Below are positions 35,154 to 43,479 of a stretch of 64,000 bases of DNA, in pieces. The stretch comes from an uncultured Ezakiella sp. (GTDB lineage Bacteria; Bacillota; Clostridia; Tissierellales; Peptoniphilaceae). Numbering within the stretch: position 1 is the stretch's first letter; each line of letters starts with the position of its first letter. Position numbers and translations under genes: made by a program. The DNA lies in contig NZ_CALTVH010000005.1 of the NCBI RefSeq assembly GCF_943913045.1, positions 1-64,000 of the forward strand, read 5' to 3'. The notes under the pieces are model-generated. The model searched no databases. It was not told the origin of the DNA and saw only the letters and a program-made list of their open reading frames with translations.

Positions 35154-36803
35154 TTAATAGGGTATTTCGATGGTGAACACCGTGCCCTGTCCGAGCACAC
35201 TCTCCAAGGATATCTTTCCACCCAACTTATCCACTCCATGTTTTACAATCGAGAGGCCTATGCCTGACGAGTCTTTTCTATGTCTGGATGGGTCGACTGT
35301 GTAAAAGCGTTCGAAGATTTTTTCTTGATCTTTGTCACTTATTCCTATGCCGTTGTCTTCGACTTGGATCATAAAATAAGTCTCGCGGTCAATCAGATTT
35401 ACCTTGATATAGCCATTTTCTTGGCCGTATTTGTAGGCGTTGTCTACAAGATTGTAGACGATTTCTTCTATAATCTTTTTATTGCCTTGGTAATTTATTT
35501 CGTCGAGTTCTTGGTCTAGTCTAATATTTTTTTCTTTTGCTTTAAGTTCATACAAATCCAAGGTGTTTTTAACGATTTCATCTACTCGCAGGTGCTCAGT
35601 TGGAATTTCTTCCATTTCTTCAAGCTTGGAGAGATTCATCATGGATTCGATAAGCCTTAGGATTCTCTTACCTTCTTCCAATATTGTGCCGCCAATTTTT
35701 TTGACGTCGCCTTCATTCACCTTGCCGATAGATAATAACTCTGCGTAACCGTTGATGGATGTGAGCGGAGTCCTGAGTTCGTGGGCAACATTTGAGGTAA
35801 ATTCTTTGCGTTCGCGTTCAAGTACTGCAGCCTCTGTAACGTCTCTTAGGACAATAATCTTGCCAGAGAGTTCGCTGCGACCAGTTAGTGGTGTGATGAT
35901 GGCTCTGACTTGTAGGCCTTCAATTTCCATGTCCACAGTTGACGCTTGGTCTTCGGAAATAGCCGCAATAAACTTTTCGTCCCGGCTTAGATAAAAGACT
36001 GAGCGATTGGTGTAGTCCACATGAACGTCTCGGCCCAAGAGTATGAGTGCCCGCTTGTTGACGAGTTCAATCCTGTTTACATCGTTAACAAAGATGAGTC
36101 CTTCTCTCATGTTGGCCAGCATGACTTCCATGGTGTGCCTGTAGTCTTCCAGCTCTCCCATCTTTTGATTGAGGCTTTCTCCTTGGTCTTCGATAACTCT
36201 CTTGACCGGATAGAGCTCCTTGTACATGAGACTGCCACCAGTTGTCAGATTTTGAACTTGGTCTTTCAAATCATTTACAATTGAATTTGAAATTGTATTT
36301 CCAATTATAAAAGTGATTATCATTGCCAAAATTATTATAAGAATTACTGGCAAGAGGGCCTTTTGAAAGGACCTGTGAATGTTTTGTTGGGGCTCGGAGA
36401 TTCTTAAAACCGATCCTGTATCCAACCTGACTGCATAGTAATAATAGTTTTCATGCATGGTATCCGAATAGCGGACGGCATTGCCGTGGCCCATTTGTCT
36501 GGCCGCAATAACTTCCTCACGCTCATCGTGGTTTTCCATGTCTTCAAACCATTTGTCAGAGTCGTAGGCTACATTGCCGTCTTCGTCTATCAGGGTTATA
36601 CGCATGTCTTTGAAAGCGTTTTTGGCTTTTTTATAATACTCTATATCCTCAGGCATAGATCCCATGAGGTCAACTAGGTTTTGCAGGCGCTTTTCGTGGG
36701 CGTCCTTGCTATTGTTGTAAAGTACGACCGATGTAAGGGCAGCGGTTATTAAAATAGCAAGCACAACTAAAATTGAGAAGCTGTTATATATTTTTCTTTT
36801 CAT
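35154..36803 (-). CDS. phoR: Phosphate sensor histidine kinase PhoR
   Basis: 549 aa. Membrane helices at about 8-30 and 150-170 flank an extracytoplasmic sensor. They are followed by a linker, a PAS domain (about 228-325), the HisKA phospho-acceptor His341 in SNVAHELRTPLTSI, and an ATPase with N-box (NLVDNAYKY), G1 (VEDNGIGIS) and G2 (DSSGIGLSIVKH) boxes. It phosphorylates the response regulator encoded just upstream (4-base ATGA overlap). Its place at the end of pstSCAB-phoU-phoP supports PhoR. The TAA stop is contacted by a repeat island. Confidence 0.93.
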   Translation of the reverse strand: MKRKIYNSFSILVVLAILITAALTSVVLYNNSKDAHEKRLQNLVDLMGSMPEDIEYYKKAKNAFKDMRITLIDEDGNVAYDSDKWFEDMENHDEREEVIAARQMGHGNAVRYSDTMHENYYYYAVRLDTGSVLRISEPQQNIHRSFQKALLPVILIIILAMIITFIIGNTISNSIVNDLKDQVQNLTTGGSLMYKELYPVKRVIEDQGESLNQKMGELEDYRHTMEVMLANMREGLIFVNDVNRIELVNKRALILLGRDVHVDYTNRSVFYLSRDEKFIAAISEDQASTVDMEIEGLQVRAIITPLTGRSELSGKIIVLRDVTEAAVLERERKEFTSNVAHELRTPLTSINGYAELLSIGKVNEGDVKKIGGTILEEGKRILRLIESMMNLSKLEEMEEIPTEHLRVDEIVKNTLDLYELKAKEKNIRLDQELDEINYQGNKKIIEEIVYNLVDNAYKYGQENGYIKVNLIDRETYFMIQVEDNGIGISDKDQEKIFERFYTVDPSRHRKDSSGIGLSIVKHGVDKLGGKISLESVLGQGTVFTIEIPY

Positions 36804-37474
36804 CTGTCCTCCATTTTGTATCCAACATTTCTAATCGTCTTTATATACTGACCTTTTTTGCCTAGCTTTTGCCTTAAAAATGCAATGTGGACGTCGACTG
36901 TTCTCGACTCGCCTTCAAAATCAAAGCCCCAAATCTCTGACATAATCTTGTCTCTGCTTAAAACTATGCCCTTGTTTTGGACCAGGTAGGCCAGGAGTTC
37001 GAATTCCTTATAAGTCAGTTCGATTTCCTTATCGTCCACATAAACCCGTCTGGAAATTTTGTCAATACGGATGCCGTTTGCTTCTATAATAGTCGAGTCG
37101 TCTTGGGAAACTCGCCTTAAAATCGCCCGCACTCTGGCACAGAGTTCCAAAATCGAAAATGGCTTTGTGATGTAATCATCTGCGCCCAAGTCTAGGCCCT
37201 TGACCTTGTCGATCTCATGGTCCTTGGCAGTGAGCATGACTACTGGCAAGTCCTTATAAGAATTGTGCCTAAGCCAGTCTAAGATAAAGAGGCCGTCTTC
37301 GCCTGGCAGCATTATGTCAAGCAAAAATAAGTCTGGCGTCTCTCCTTCCAAACCCTTTTTCATAGATTTGAAATCTTCAAAGCCCTTGACTTCGAAGCCT
37401 TCATTTGAAAGTGCATATACAATTAAATCTCTAATGCTCTTGTCGTCCTCAACGCAAAATATCTTGGTCATCAT
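36800..37474 (-). CDS. phoP: Phosphate response regulator PhoP/PhoB
   Basis: 224 aa OmpR-type regulator. The receiver domain has acidic residues ED(D) at 9-11, the phospho-acceptor Asp53 in FLLDIMLP and the conserved Lys in YITKPFS. The winged-helix output has VDVHIAFLRQKLGKKGQYI. It should bind the Pho boxes upstream of pstS and autoregulate the operon. It overlaps phoU by 26 bases; two ATGs follow AAAGGAG. Confidence 0.93.
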   Translation of the reverse strand: MMTKIFCVEDDKSIRDLIVYALSNEGFEVKGFEDFKSMKKGLEGETPDLFLLDIMLPGEDGLFILDWLRHNSYKDLPVVMLTAKDHEIDKVKGLDLGADDYITKPFSILELCARVRAILRRVSQDDSTIIEANGIRIDKISRRVYVDDKEIELTYKEFELLAYLVQNKGIVLSRDKIMSEIWGFDFEGESRTVDVHIAFLRQKLGKKGQYIKTIRNVGYKMEDR

Positions 37475-38126
37475 TGTACTCCTTTAGCGATGGATGTATC
37501 CCCGTCTCTGCATACACCACCCATTCGGCAATGTTTTCAGCATGATCGCCAATCCTTTCGACATACTTGGCTATTTGCAAAAAATCTAGGGCAAGTTCTG
37601 GATCGTATTTACCTTCTTTTATAATATTAATAATATTTGCCCTGACCTTGAGGAAGTCTTCGTCGACTATGTCGTCCCTGGCGTCTTGGTCTTCGGCCAG
37701 TCGTGCGTCTTCAGCCACAAAGGCATCCATACTTATCCTAAGCATATCTTGGACGGTCAAATACATATTTTCCAAAATCGGATAGTCAAAGGGAATCTTT
37801 TGATCGGGCATGAGCTTTTGAATTTCTGCAATGTCTTCTGTGTGATCGCCGATTCTTTCCAGGTCGGTAATGATCTTTAAAACAGAGGCAATAGTTCTGA
37901 AGTCCTTGGCCCTTGGATTATTGGTAACGAGAAGGCGCAGGCACTTGGATTCGATTTCCTTTTCCATGGCGTCTGTCCGCCTGTCATTTGCAATAATTTC
38001 ATCCAGCATTTTTTTATTGTTTTGGTCTAGGGCCACAAAAGTATCACGCACATTTGCTTCTACAAAAGCGCCCATATTTATTAAGTCTTGCTTTAGCTCG
38101 CCAATTTCTTTTGTAAGATTTGCCAT
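37449..38126 (-). CDS. phoU: Phosphate signalling protein PhoU
   Basis: 225 aa, two PhoU three-helix repeats each with an E/DxxxD metal-binding motif (ITDLERIGDHTEDI and AKYVERIGDHAENI). It inhibits PhoR and Pst activity when phosphate is plentiful. It lies 2 bases after pstB and overlaps phoP. Confidence 0.96.
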   Translation of the reverse strand: MANLTKEIGELKQDLINMGAFVEANVRDTFVALDQNNKKMLDEIIANDRRTDAMEKEIESKCLRLLVTNNPRAKDFRTIASVLKIITDLERIGDHTEDIAEIQKLMPDQKIPFDYPILENMYLTVQDMLRISMDAFVAEDARLAEDQDARDDIVDEDFLKVRANIINIIKEGKYDPELALDFLQIAKYVERIGDHAENIAEWVVYAETGIHPSLKEYNDDQDILR

Positions 38127-38128
38127 TT

Positions 38129-38881
38129 TTAACCAAACCTCCCGGTAATATAATCTTCTGTCCTCTTGTCTCTAGGATTTTCAAACATTTCTTGAGTAGG
38201 ACTTACTTCAATCAAGTCGCCGTTTAAGAAAAAAGCAGTCTTGTCTGTGATCCTACTTGCTTGGGCAATGTTGTGGGTTACTATAACTATAGTATAGCTC
38301 TCTTTTAATTCCAGTGCAAGCTCTTCAATTTTGCCCGTTGAAATTGGGTCGAGGGCAGAAGTTGGTTCGTCCATGAGGATTACCTCTGGTTGGACCGCCA
38401 GGGCCCGGGCTATACAAAGCCTTTGCTGTTGACCGCCCGAAAGTTCTCTTGCGTTTTTGTAGAGCTTGTCTTTAACTTCATCCCAAATAGCAGCTTGCCT
38501 TAGAGAATGCTCTACGATTTCTTCCAGGTCTCTTTTATTTTTTACGCCGTGAGTCCTTGGACCGTAGGCGATGTTATCAAAAATACTAATAGGAAAAGGG
38601 TTTGGTGCTTGAAAGACCATGCCCACTCTTTTTCTTAAAAGATTTACATTGTATTTTGGGTCGTAGATGTCTTCGCCGTCAAGCAAAATTTTTCCCTCTA
38701 CCCTTGACCCGATAACCAGGTCATTCATCCTATTCAAACATTTTAGTGTGGAGCTCTTGCCGCAACCAGATGGGCCTATAAAGGCGAGGATTTCGTTTTC
38801 CTCAACTTCCAAGCTCAAGTCGTGGACTGCGTGAAAGTCTCCGTAATATAAATTTAAATTTGAAACACTTATCTTACTCAA
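38129..38881 (-). CDS. pstB: Phosphate ABC transporter ATP-binding protein PstB
   Basis: 250 aa. Walker A GPSGCGKSS, signature LSGGQQQR and Walker B VILMDEPTSALDP, with the PstB-specific NRMNDLVIGSRVEG segment after Walker A. It powers high-affinity phosphate import with PstCA. One base from pstA. Confidence 0.97.
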   Translation of the reverse strand: MSKISVSNLNLYYGDFHAVHDLSLEVEENEILAFIGPSGCGKSSTLKCLNRMNDLVIGSRVEGKILLDGEDIYDPKYNVNLLRKRVGMVFQAPNPFPISIFDNIAYGPRTHGVKNKRDLEEIVEHSLRQAAIWDEVKDKLYKNARELSGGQQQRLCIARALAVQPEVILMDEPTSALDPISTGKIEELALELKESYTIVIVTHNIAQASRITDKTAFFLNGDLIEVSPTQEMFENPRDKRTEDYITGRFG

Positions 38882-38882
38882 A

Positions 38883-39782
38883 CTATTCTCCTCCTAATTT
38901 TTTGGCAAGTTTGCCAGATACAAAGTTTAGTAAAAATACAATTAATAATAAGATAAAGCCTGTTGCAAAGGCCTCACCTGTGTGTCTAACCTCACTTGAA
39001 AGCTTGTACATGTGTAGGGCAAGTGTAGACCCACTTTCCGTTGGAGTTTTTGGAATATTTGTACTGGACCCCAAAGTGTAAAGCAGGGCCGCAGTTTCTC
39101 CAACCACCCTGCCAATGGCTAGTATTACGCCGGATAAAATTCCCGGCATGGCCGTTGGCAAAACTATTTTAAAAATTGTCCTAATATGGCCAGCGCCCAG
39201 GGCAAATGATCCTTCCCTATATGACTTGTCGACACTAAGCAGAGCTTCTTCAGTCGACCTTACAATTGGTGGCAAAATCATAATGCAGATTGTTAAGAGG
39301 CCTGATAAAAAACTGTAGCCAAATTGCAAGGCTATACCGAAAAACAAAAATCCAAAGAGCCCGTAGACAATTGATGGAATACCAGCTAAGGTTTCAGTTA
39401 CGATCCTGATTACTTGAACAAATTTGGAACCCGGCTTGGAGTATTCGACCAGGTAGATGGCTGTTGAGATTCCGATTATAGATGAAATAATAATGGAAGC
39501 TATAACCATATAAAGAGTTGTGACCAGGGCCGGCATCATGGAAACGTTTTCACTATTGTATTCAAAGGAGAATAGGGATGGTTTAAGGTAAGGAATCCCC
39601 CTTACACTTACATATCCTATTATAAATAAGAGAATGCCCACCGCAAATATTATTGAAAAGGAGGTCATTATAGTGTAACCCACAGATTTTCTTTTTTCTG
39701 TGACCTTGTTTTCCTCCATAATTTTTGAAGCCCGAGTGGCGGGGGCGGCTAGATTTTTATCTTTGTTAATATTATTTTCCAT
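38883..39782 (-). CDS. pstA: Phosphate ABC transporter permease PstA
   Basis: 299 aa with six helices and a cytoplasmic N-terminal extension of about 35 residues. PSIVYGLFGFLFFG and ALGAGHIRTIFKIVLPTAMPGI (the EAA loop) are PstA signatures. It overlaps the pstC end by 11 bases. Forms the channel with PstC. Confidence 0.96.
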   Translation of the reverse strand: MENNINKDKNLAAPATRASKIMEENKVTEKRKSVGYTIMTSFSIIFAVGILLFIIGYVSVRGIPYLKPSLFSFEYNSENVSMMPALVTTLYMVIASIIISSIIGISTAIYLVEYSKPGSKFVQVIRIVTETLAGIPSIVYGLFGFLFFGIALQFGYSFLSGLLTICIMILPPIVRSTEEALLSVDKSYREGSFALGAGHIRTIFKIVLPTAMPGILSGVILAIGRVVGETAALLYTLGSSTNIPKTPTESGSTLALHMYKLSSEVRHTGEAFATGFILLLIVFLLNFVSGKLAKKLGGE

Positions 39783-40647
39783 TTGAAGCCCCCTTGTTTT
39801 TTAAGATTAAAAATGATCCGTTTATCAAAAGTATAAAGATAAACAAAACTGTAGCTGTAGCGATCAAAGCCAACTGATGGTCGCCTGAAGAATAGGCCAT
39901 TTCCAAAACTACATTTGTAGTCATTGTCCTAATGCCTTTTGTAATGTCATAGGTGATCCTCGCTTGGTTGCCCGCTACCATGGCAACTGCCATAGTTTCT
40001 CCTATAGCCCGGCCAATGCCTAAAATTACTGCGGCGAAAATTCCGCTCTTGGCTGCTGGGACCATTATCTTCATAATAGTACGCGAGTGACTGGCTCCGA
40101 GAGCAACGCTTGCCTCATAATAACTTTTTGGCACTGCCCGAAGGGATGCCTCTGCGATTGAAATAATGGTAGGCAAAATCATAATGGCAAGTAGGATGCT
40201 CGCTGCCAAAATGCTAGTGCCCTTTGAATCTGGAAATATAATCCTAATCAGTGGAACGATTATTTGCAGGGCAAAAAAACCGTATATAATTGAAGGCACG
40301 CCTGCCATCAAGTCTACCATTGGCTTTAAGAACCTGTGGAGTCTGCCGTTTGCTTCCCAGGTCAAAAAAATTGCTGAGAAGATGGCGATTGGCACTCCAA
40401 TTAGGGCTGCCAAAATTGTAATATAAAATGATCCGAAGATCATTGGTAAAATTCCGTAGGCTGGTGGGTTTAAACCGGGATTCCAGTTTGTCCCAAAGAG
40501 AAATTCTTTGGTACCCACCTTAGCGATAAATGGAACCCCGTTTTTAAAGATGAAATAACAAATGAAGAGGAAGGCTAAAACAGAAATTGCTGAAGCCATC
40601 ATAAATATGCCCTTCATTATGTTTTCTTTATAGTCTTTCCTCTTCAT
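39772..40647 (-). CDS. pstC: Phosphate ABC transporter permease PstC
   Basis: 291 aa, six helices. GVPSIIYGFFALQ and VALGASHSRTIMKIMVPAAKSGI are the PstC hallmarks, with FLFGTNWNP in the external loop. It starts 4 bases after pstS and overlaps pstA. Channel partner of PstA. Confidence 0.96.
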   Translation of the reverse strand: MKRKDYKENIMKGIFMMASAISVLAFLFICYFIFKNGVPFIAKVGTKEFLFGTNWNPGLNPPAYGILPMIFGSFYITILAALIGVPIAIFSAIFLTWEANGRLHRFLKPMVDLMAGVPSIIYGFFALQIIVPLIRIIFPDSKGTSILAASILLAIMILPTIISIAEASLRAVPKSYYEASVALGASHSRTIMKIMVPAAKSGIFAAVILGIGRAIGETMAVAMVAGNQARITYDITKGIRTMTTNVVLEMAYSSGDHQLALIATATVLFIFILLINGSFLILKNKGASNGK

Positions 40648-40651
40648 AGTC

Positions 40652-41608
40652 TTACTTTACTTCTTCCCAAGCGCTTACTTCGCCTGTGTAGATAGATCTG
40701 ATTTGATCAACAGTTAGGTCGTCGATTGGGTTTTCATTGTTAACGATAACAGCGATACCGTCTCTAGCAAGTACTAGGTCGTCTAGATTAGCTTCTTCTT
40801 CCTCTTTTAGAGCACGTGAGCTCATGCCGATGTCGCATAGGCCTTCTGTAGCTGCCTTGATTCCTGCGCCTGATCCAGTTGCTTGGATGTCAGCTTTGAA
40901 ATCTGGGTTTAGAGCCTTGTAAGCGTCTACAAGTTTTTCCATAAGTGGAGTAACTGATGTTGAACCAGCGATTGTAAGTGTACCTGACATCTTGGCTGGT
41001 GTGTAGTTTTCAGAAGTTTCAACAGCTATGCAGCCATCTTCTTCAACAATTTTTTGTCCTTCAACAGACATGCAGAATTTCAAGAAATCTTTGGCTAGGT
41101 CTGAAAGTTCAGCTTCCTTATAAGCAAGCATGAATGGACGAGCGATTGGGTAATTGCCAGCTACAATTTCTTCTGGAGTAGGCATAGCGCCGTCAACCTT
41201 AAGAGCCTTAACTGAATCGTTTAGAGATGCTAGTGAGATGTAACCGATAGCTGCTTTGTCGCCTGAAACTGTTGTTACAACAGCGTCTGTTGCGTTAGCG
41301 ATTGTAGCTTCGATTGTTGTTTGGTCAACTTCTTCACCTTGGTCATTCTTTGTGATGATCTTGGTGATTTCTGTGAAGGCACCGCGTGTACCTGAACCAA
41401 CTTCTCTGCTCACTACATTTATAGCTCCCTTAAATTCTGCAGGGGCTGCTTCTTCTTTCTTTTCTTCTGTCTTTGTTTCTGTTTTTTCTTCTGTTTTTGT
41501 TTCCGTCTTGGTATCTGTTTTTGCTGTGTCATCTTTTTTGCCACATCCTACAAATACAAGTGCAAGGGCAAGTGCGATTGCAATAATTGTTAATTTTAAA
41601 TTCTTCAT
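40652..41608 (-). CDS. pstS: Phosphate-binding lipoprotein PstS with permuted lobe order
   Basis: 318 aa. Signal peptide and lipobox end at Cys22, then a Lys/Thr/Glu-rich linker to about residue 58. The segment normally found in the C-terminal half of PstS (VVSREVGSGTRGAF, GYISLASLNDSVKALKVDG, EGQKIVEEDG; residues 62-197) comes first. The normal N-terminal half (GTLTIAGSTSVTP, GSGAGIKAATEG, DIGMSSR, DQIRSIYTGEVSAW; 209-318) comes second. The lobes are thus circularly permuted relative to the E. coli-type order; phosphate ligands of both halves remain. First gene of the pst-pho operon. Confidence 0.92.
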   Translation of the reverse strand: MKNLKLTIIAIALALALVFVGCGKKDDTAKTDTKTETKTEEKTETKTEEKKEEAAPAEFKGAINVVSREVGSGTRGAFTEITKIITKNDQGEEVDQTTIEATIANATDAVVTTVSGDKAAIGYISLASLNDSVKALKVDGAMPTPEEIVAGNYPIARPFMLAYKEAELSDLAKDFLKFCMSVEGQKIVEEDGCIAVETSENYTPAKMSGTLTIAGSTSVTPLMEKLVDAYKALNPDFKADIQATGSGAGIKAATEGLCDIGMSSRALKEEEEANLDDLVLARDGIAVIVNNENPIDDLTVDQIRSIYTGEVSAWEEVK

Positions 41609-41637
41609 TTTTTCCTCCTAAAATTTTAAAAATCATT

Positions 41638-41653
41638 TGCATCTCCTGATGCA
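41638..41653 (-). promoter_or_regulatory. Small hairpin in the pstS leader
   Basis: TGCATC-AGGA-GATGCA in mRNA sense, about 30 bases before the pstS start codon. The AGGA loop resembles a ribosome site but is too far from the ATG; the true site is AGGAGG near 41615. Confidence 0.45.
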
Positions 41654-41658
41654 CCTAT

Positions 41659-41664
41659 ATAATA
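41659..41664 (-). promoter_or_regulatory. Candidate -10 box of the pst-pho promoter
   Basis: TATTAT on the minus strand, about ten bases downstream of the first Pho box. No good -35 box is present, as expected for a promoter that depends on PhoP activation. Confidence 0.5.
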
Positions 41665-41673
41665 CCGCCCATT

Positions 41674-41722
41674 TGTTAAATATCTATTGTGCATTTGTAA
41701 AATCTATGTAAAATTTGTAAAA
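41674..41722 (-). promoter_or_regulatory. Pho boxes (PhoP binding sites) upstream of pstS
   Basis: On the minus strand four TTWACA-type hexamers occur: TTTTACA at 41716-41722, 41707-41713 and 41696-41702, and TTTAACA at 41674-41680. Spacings are 9, 11 and 22 bases, i.e. about one or two helical turns. This matches the tandem TT(A/T/C)ACA repeats known for Bacillus PhoP and fits the operon content. Confidence 0.8.
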
Positions 41723-41822
41723 TTATCCAAGTTTTTTATTTTACAAAACTCTATTGTCTTCTATATATAAATATGCTTTATAAATGGGATAAAGGGGTAT
41801 AAGTTTTCATAGGAGGTTTTTT

Positions 41823-43238
41823 ATGAAGATTTATATTAAAGACACTGAAGATTTAAAAGTTAGATTTATCGCATCAGATAAAGAAGATATTTGCTGCGAT
41901 AAGGTCAAAAATTTATTTGACAAGAAGTTTTTCACAGGCGACTTAGGTGAAGTATTCTTGGATTTAGACGAAGGTAAGCCATCACTTTTTGTTGGCCTAG
42001 GCAAGATGGCTGACTACAGCCTCGACAATATGAAGATCGCAGGCCTCAAGGCTGGACAAAAACTCGCCAAAATCGGCGCAGAAAAAGTTATGTTAAAATT
42101 CTGCTCCAAGGCAGAAGACAAAAACGAACAAATCCTAGCAGTTCTGGAAGGGATTTTAAATTCAACCTACGTTTTCGACAACTACAAGTCAAAGAAATCT
42201 GACCCATCCAAGCTAGCAGAAATTAATATCTGCACAAAATGCGGAGAAAATCTGAAGGACTCAGATATCAACGAGCTCCTAGACAAATGGGCAGGCATCG
42301 TATTTGCAAGGGACTTGGTAAACACTCCTGCAAACGATATGACTCCATCAATCTTGGCTGAAAACGCCCAAAGCTTAAAAGAACTTGGCGTAGATGTAAA
42401 GGTTTACGGACAAAAAGAAATCGAAGGCTTTGACATGAAGGCCTATCTATCAGTGGCCAGAGGATCAAATGAAGAGCCAAAACTAATCGTTATGGAATAC
42501 ATGAAGGGCGAAGGCGATCCAATCGTTTTAGTCGGCAAGGGCTTAACCTACGACTCAGGCGGATACAGCTTGAAGCCATCAAACGGCATGAAGACAATGA
42601 AATCCGACATGGGCGGATCCGCTACAGTAATTGGCGCTATGAAGGCCATTGCAAAGTCAGGATTAAAGAAAAACGTGGTTGCCATTGTAGCAGCTTGCGA
42701 AAATATGCTTGACGGCGGAGCTTATAAACCTGGCGATATTATCGGATCTATGAAGGGTCTTACAATCGAAGTTGACAACACAGACGCAGAAGGCCGCTTG
42801 ACCTTGGCAGATGCTGTTCACTACGGGGAAAAGAATTACAAGCCAAAGATGATTATCGACCTGGCAACACTAACAGGCGCTTGCCTAGTTGCAGTTGGCG
42901 AACACTACTCAGGAGTTATCGGCAGATGTGACAAGTGCATTAACACAGTTCTTGACGCAGCCAAGGCCGAAGGCGAAAAAGCTTGGGGCCTACCATACGG
43001 CAAGGACTTCCAAGAATTAAATAAATCTGATATCGCTGACATCAAAAACACAGGTGGCAGATTTGGCGGATCATCATCAGCCGGCGAATTCGTTGGTGCC
43101 TTCCTAGAGCCAACTACTCCATGGGCCCACGTAGACATCGCAGGACCAGCCTTTAACTCGAGCCCATACAGATATGAACCAGCTGGCGCCACAGGCCACA
43201 TGGTTAAAACATTGTATAGAATAGTAAAGGAGTCATAA
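41823..43238 (+). CDS. pepA: Leucyl aminopeptidase (M17 family)
   Basis: 471 aa. The two-metal catalytic region is intact: VGKGLTYDSGGYSLKP, MKSDMGGSATV and the family signature NTDAEGRLTLAD. It releases N-terminal residues from peptides in the cytoplasm as a hexamer. ATG behind AGGAGG. First gene of an operon with a glutaredoxin-like protein and an M18 aminopeptidase, consistent with growth on imported peptides. It diverges from pst. Confidence 0.95.
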   Translation: MKIYIKDTEDLKVRFIASDKEDICCDKVKNLFDKKFFTGDLGEVFLDLDEGKPSLFVGLGKMADYSLDNMKIAGLKAGQKLAKIGAEKVMLKFCSKAEDKNEQILAVLEGILNSTYVFDNYKSKKSDPSKLAEINICTKCGENLKDSDINELLDKWAGIVFARDLVNTPANDMTPSILAENAQSLKELGVDVKVYGQKEIEGFDMKAYLSVARGSNEEPKLIVMEYMKGEGDPIVLVGKGLTYDSGGYSLKPSNGMKTMKSDMGGSATVIGAMKAIAKSGLKKNVVAIVAACENMLDGGAYKPGDIIGSMKGLTIEVDNTDAEGRLTLADAVHYGEKNYKPKMIIDLATLTGACLVAVGEHYSGVIGRCDKCINTVLDAAKAEGEKAWGLPYGKDFQELNKSDIADIKNTGGRFGGSSSAGEFVGAFLEPTTPWAHVDIAGPAFNSSPYRYEPAGATGHMVKTLYRIVKES

Positions 43239-43471
43239 TGGATTTAAAATTATATTACAAACCAGAATGCCCATTTTGCAAAAAAGTTTTACGCTTTATG
43301 GAAAAGAACGATATCGAACTCGAATTAAAAAATATACACGACCAAGAAAACAAAGAATTCTTAATTGAAAAAGGTGGCATGAACCAAGTACCTTGCCTCT
43401 TTATCGATGGCAAAGCCATGTACGAATCAGACGATATCATTGAATTTTTAAAAGAAAAGTTCAACAAATAG
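43238..43471 (+). CDS. Glutaredoxin-like thiol-disulfide oxidoreductase
   Basis: 77 aa, a minimal thioredoxin fold. The active site CPFC lies at residues 11-14, and the cis-proline segment is NQVPCLFIDG with an extra Cys next to the cis-Pro. The start overlaps the pepA stop codon as TAATG. Small glutaredoxins of this kind reduce disulfides or protein thiols; being between two metallo-aminopeptidases, it may serve to keep them reduced (inference). Confidence 0.9.
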   Translation: MDLKLYYKPECPFCKKVLRFMEKNDIELELKNIHDQENKEFLIEKGGMNQVPCLFIDGKAMYESDDIIEFLKEKFNK

Positions 43472-43479
43472 GAGATAAA

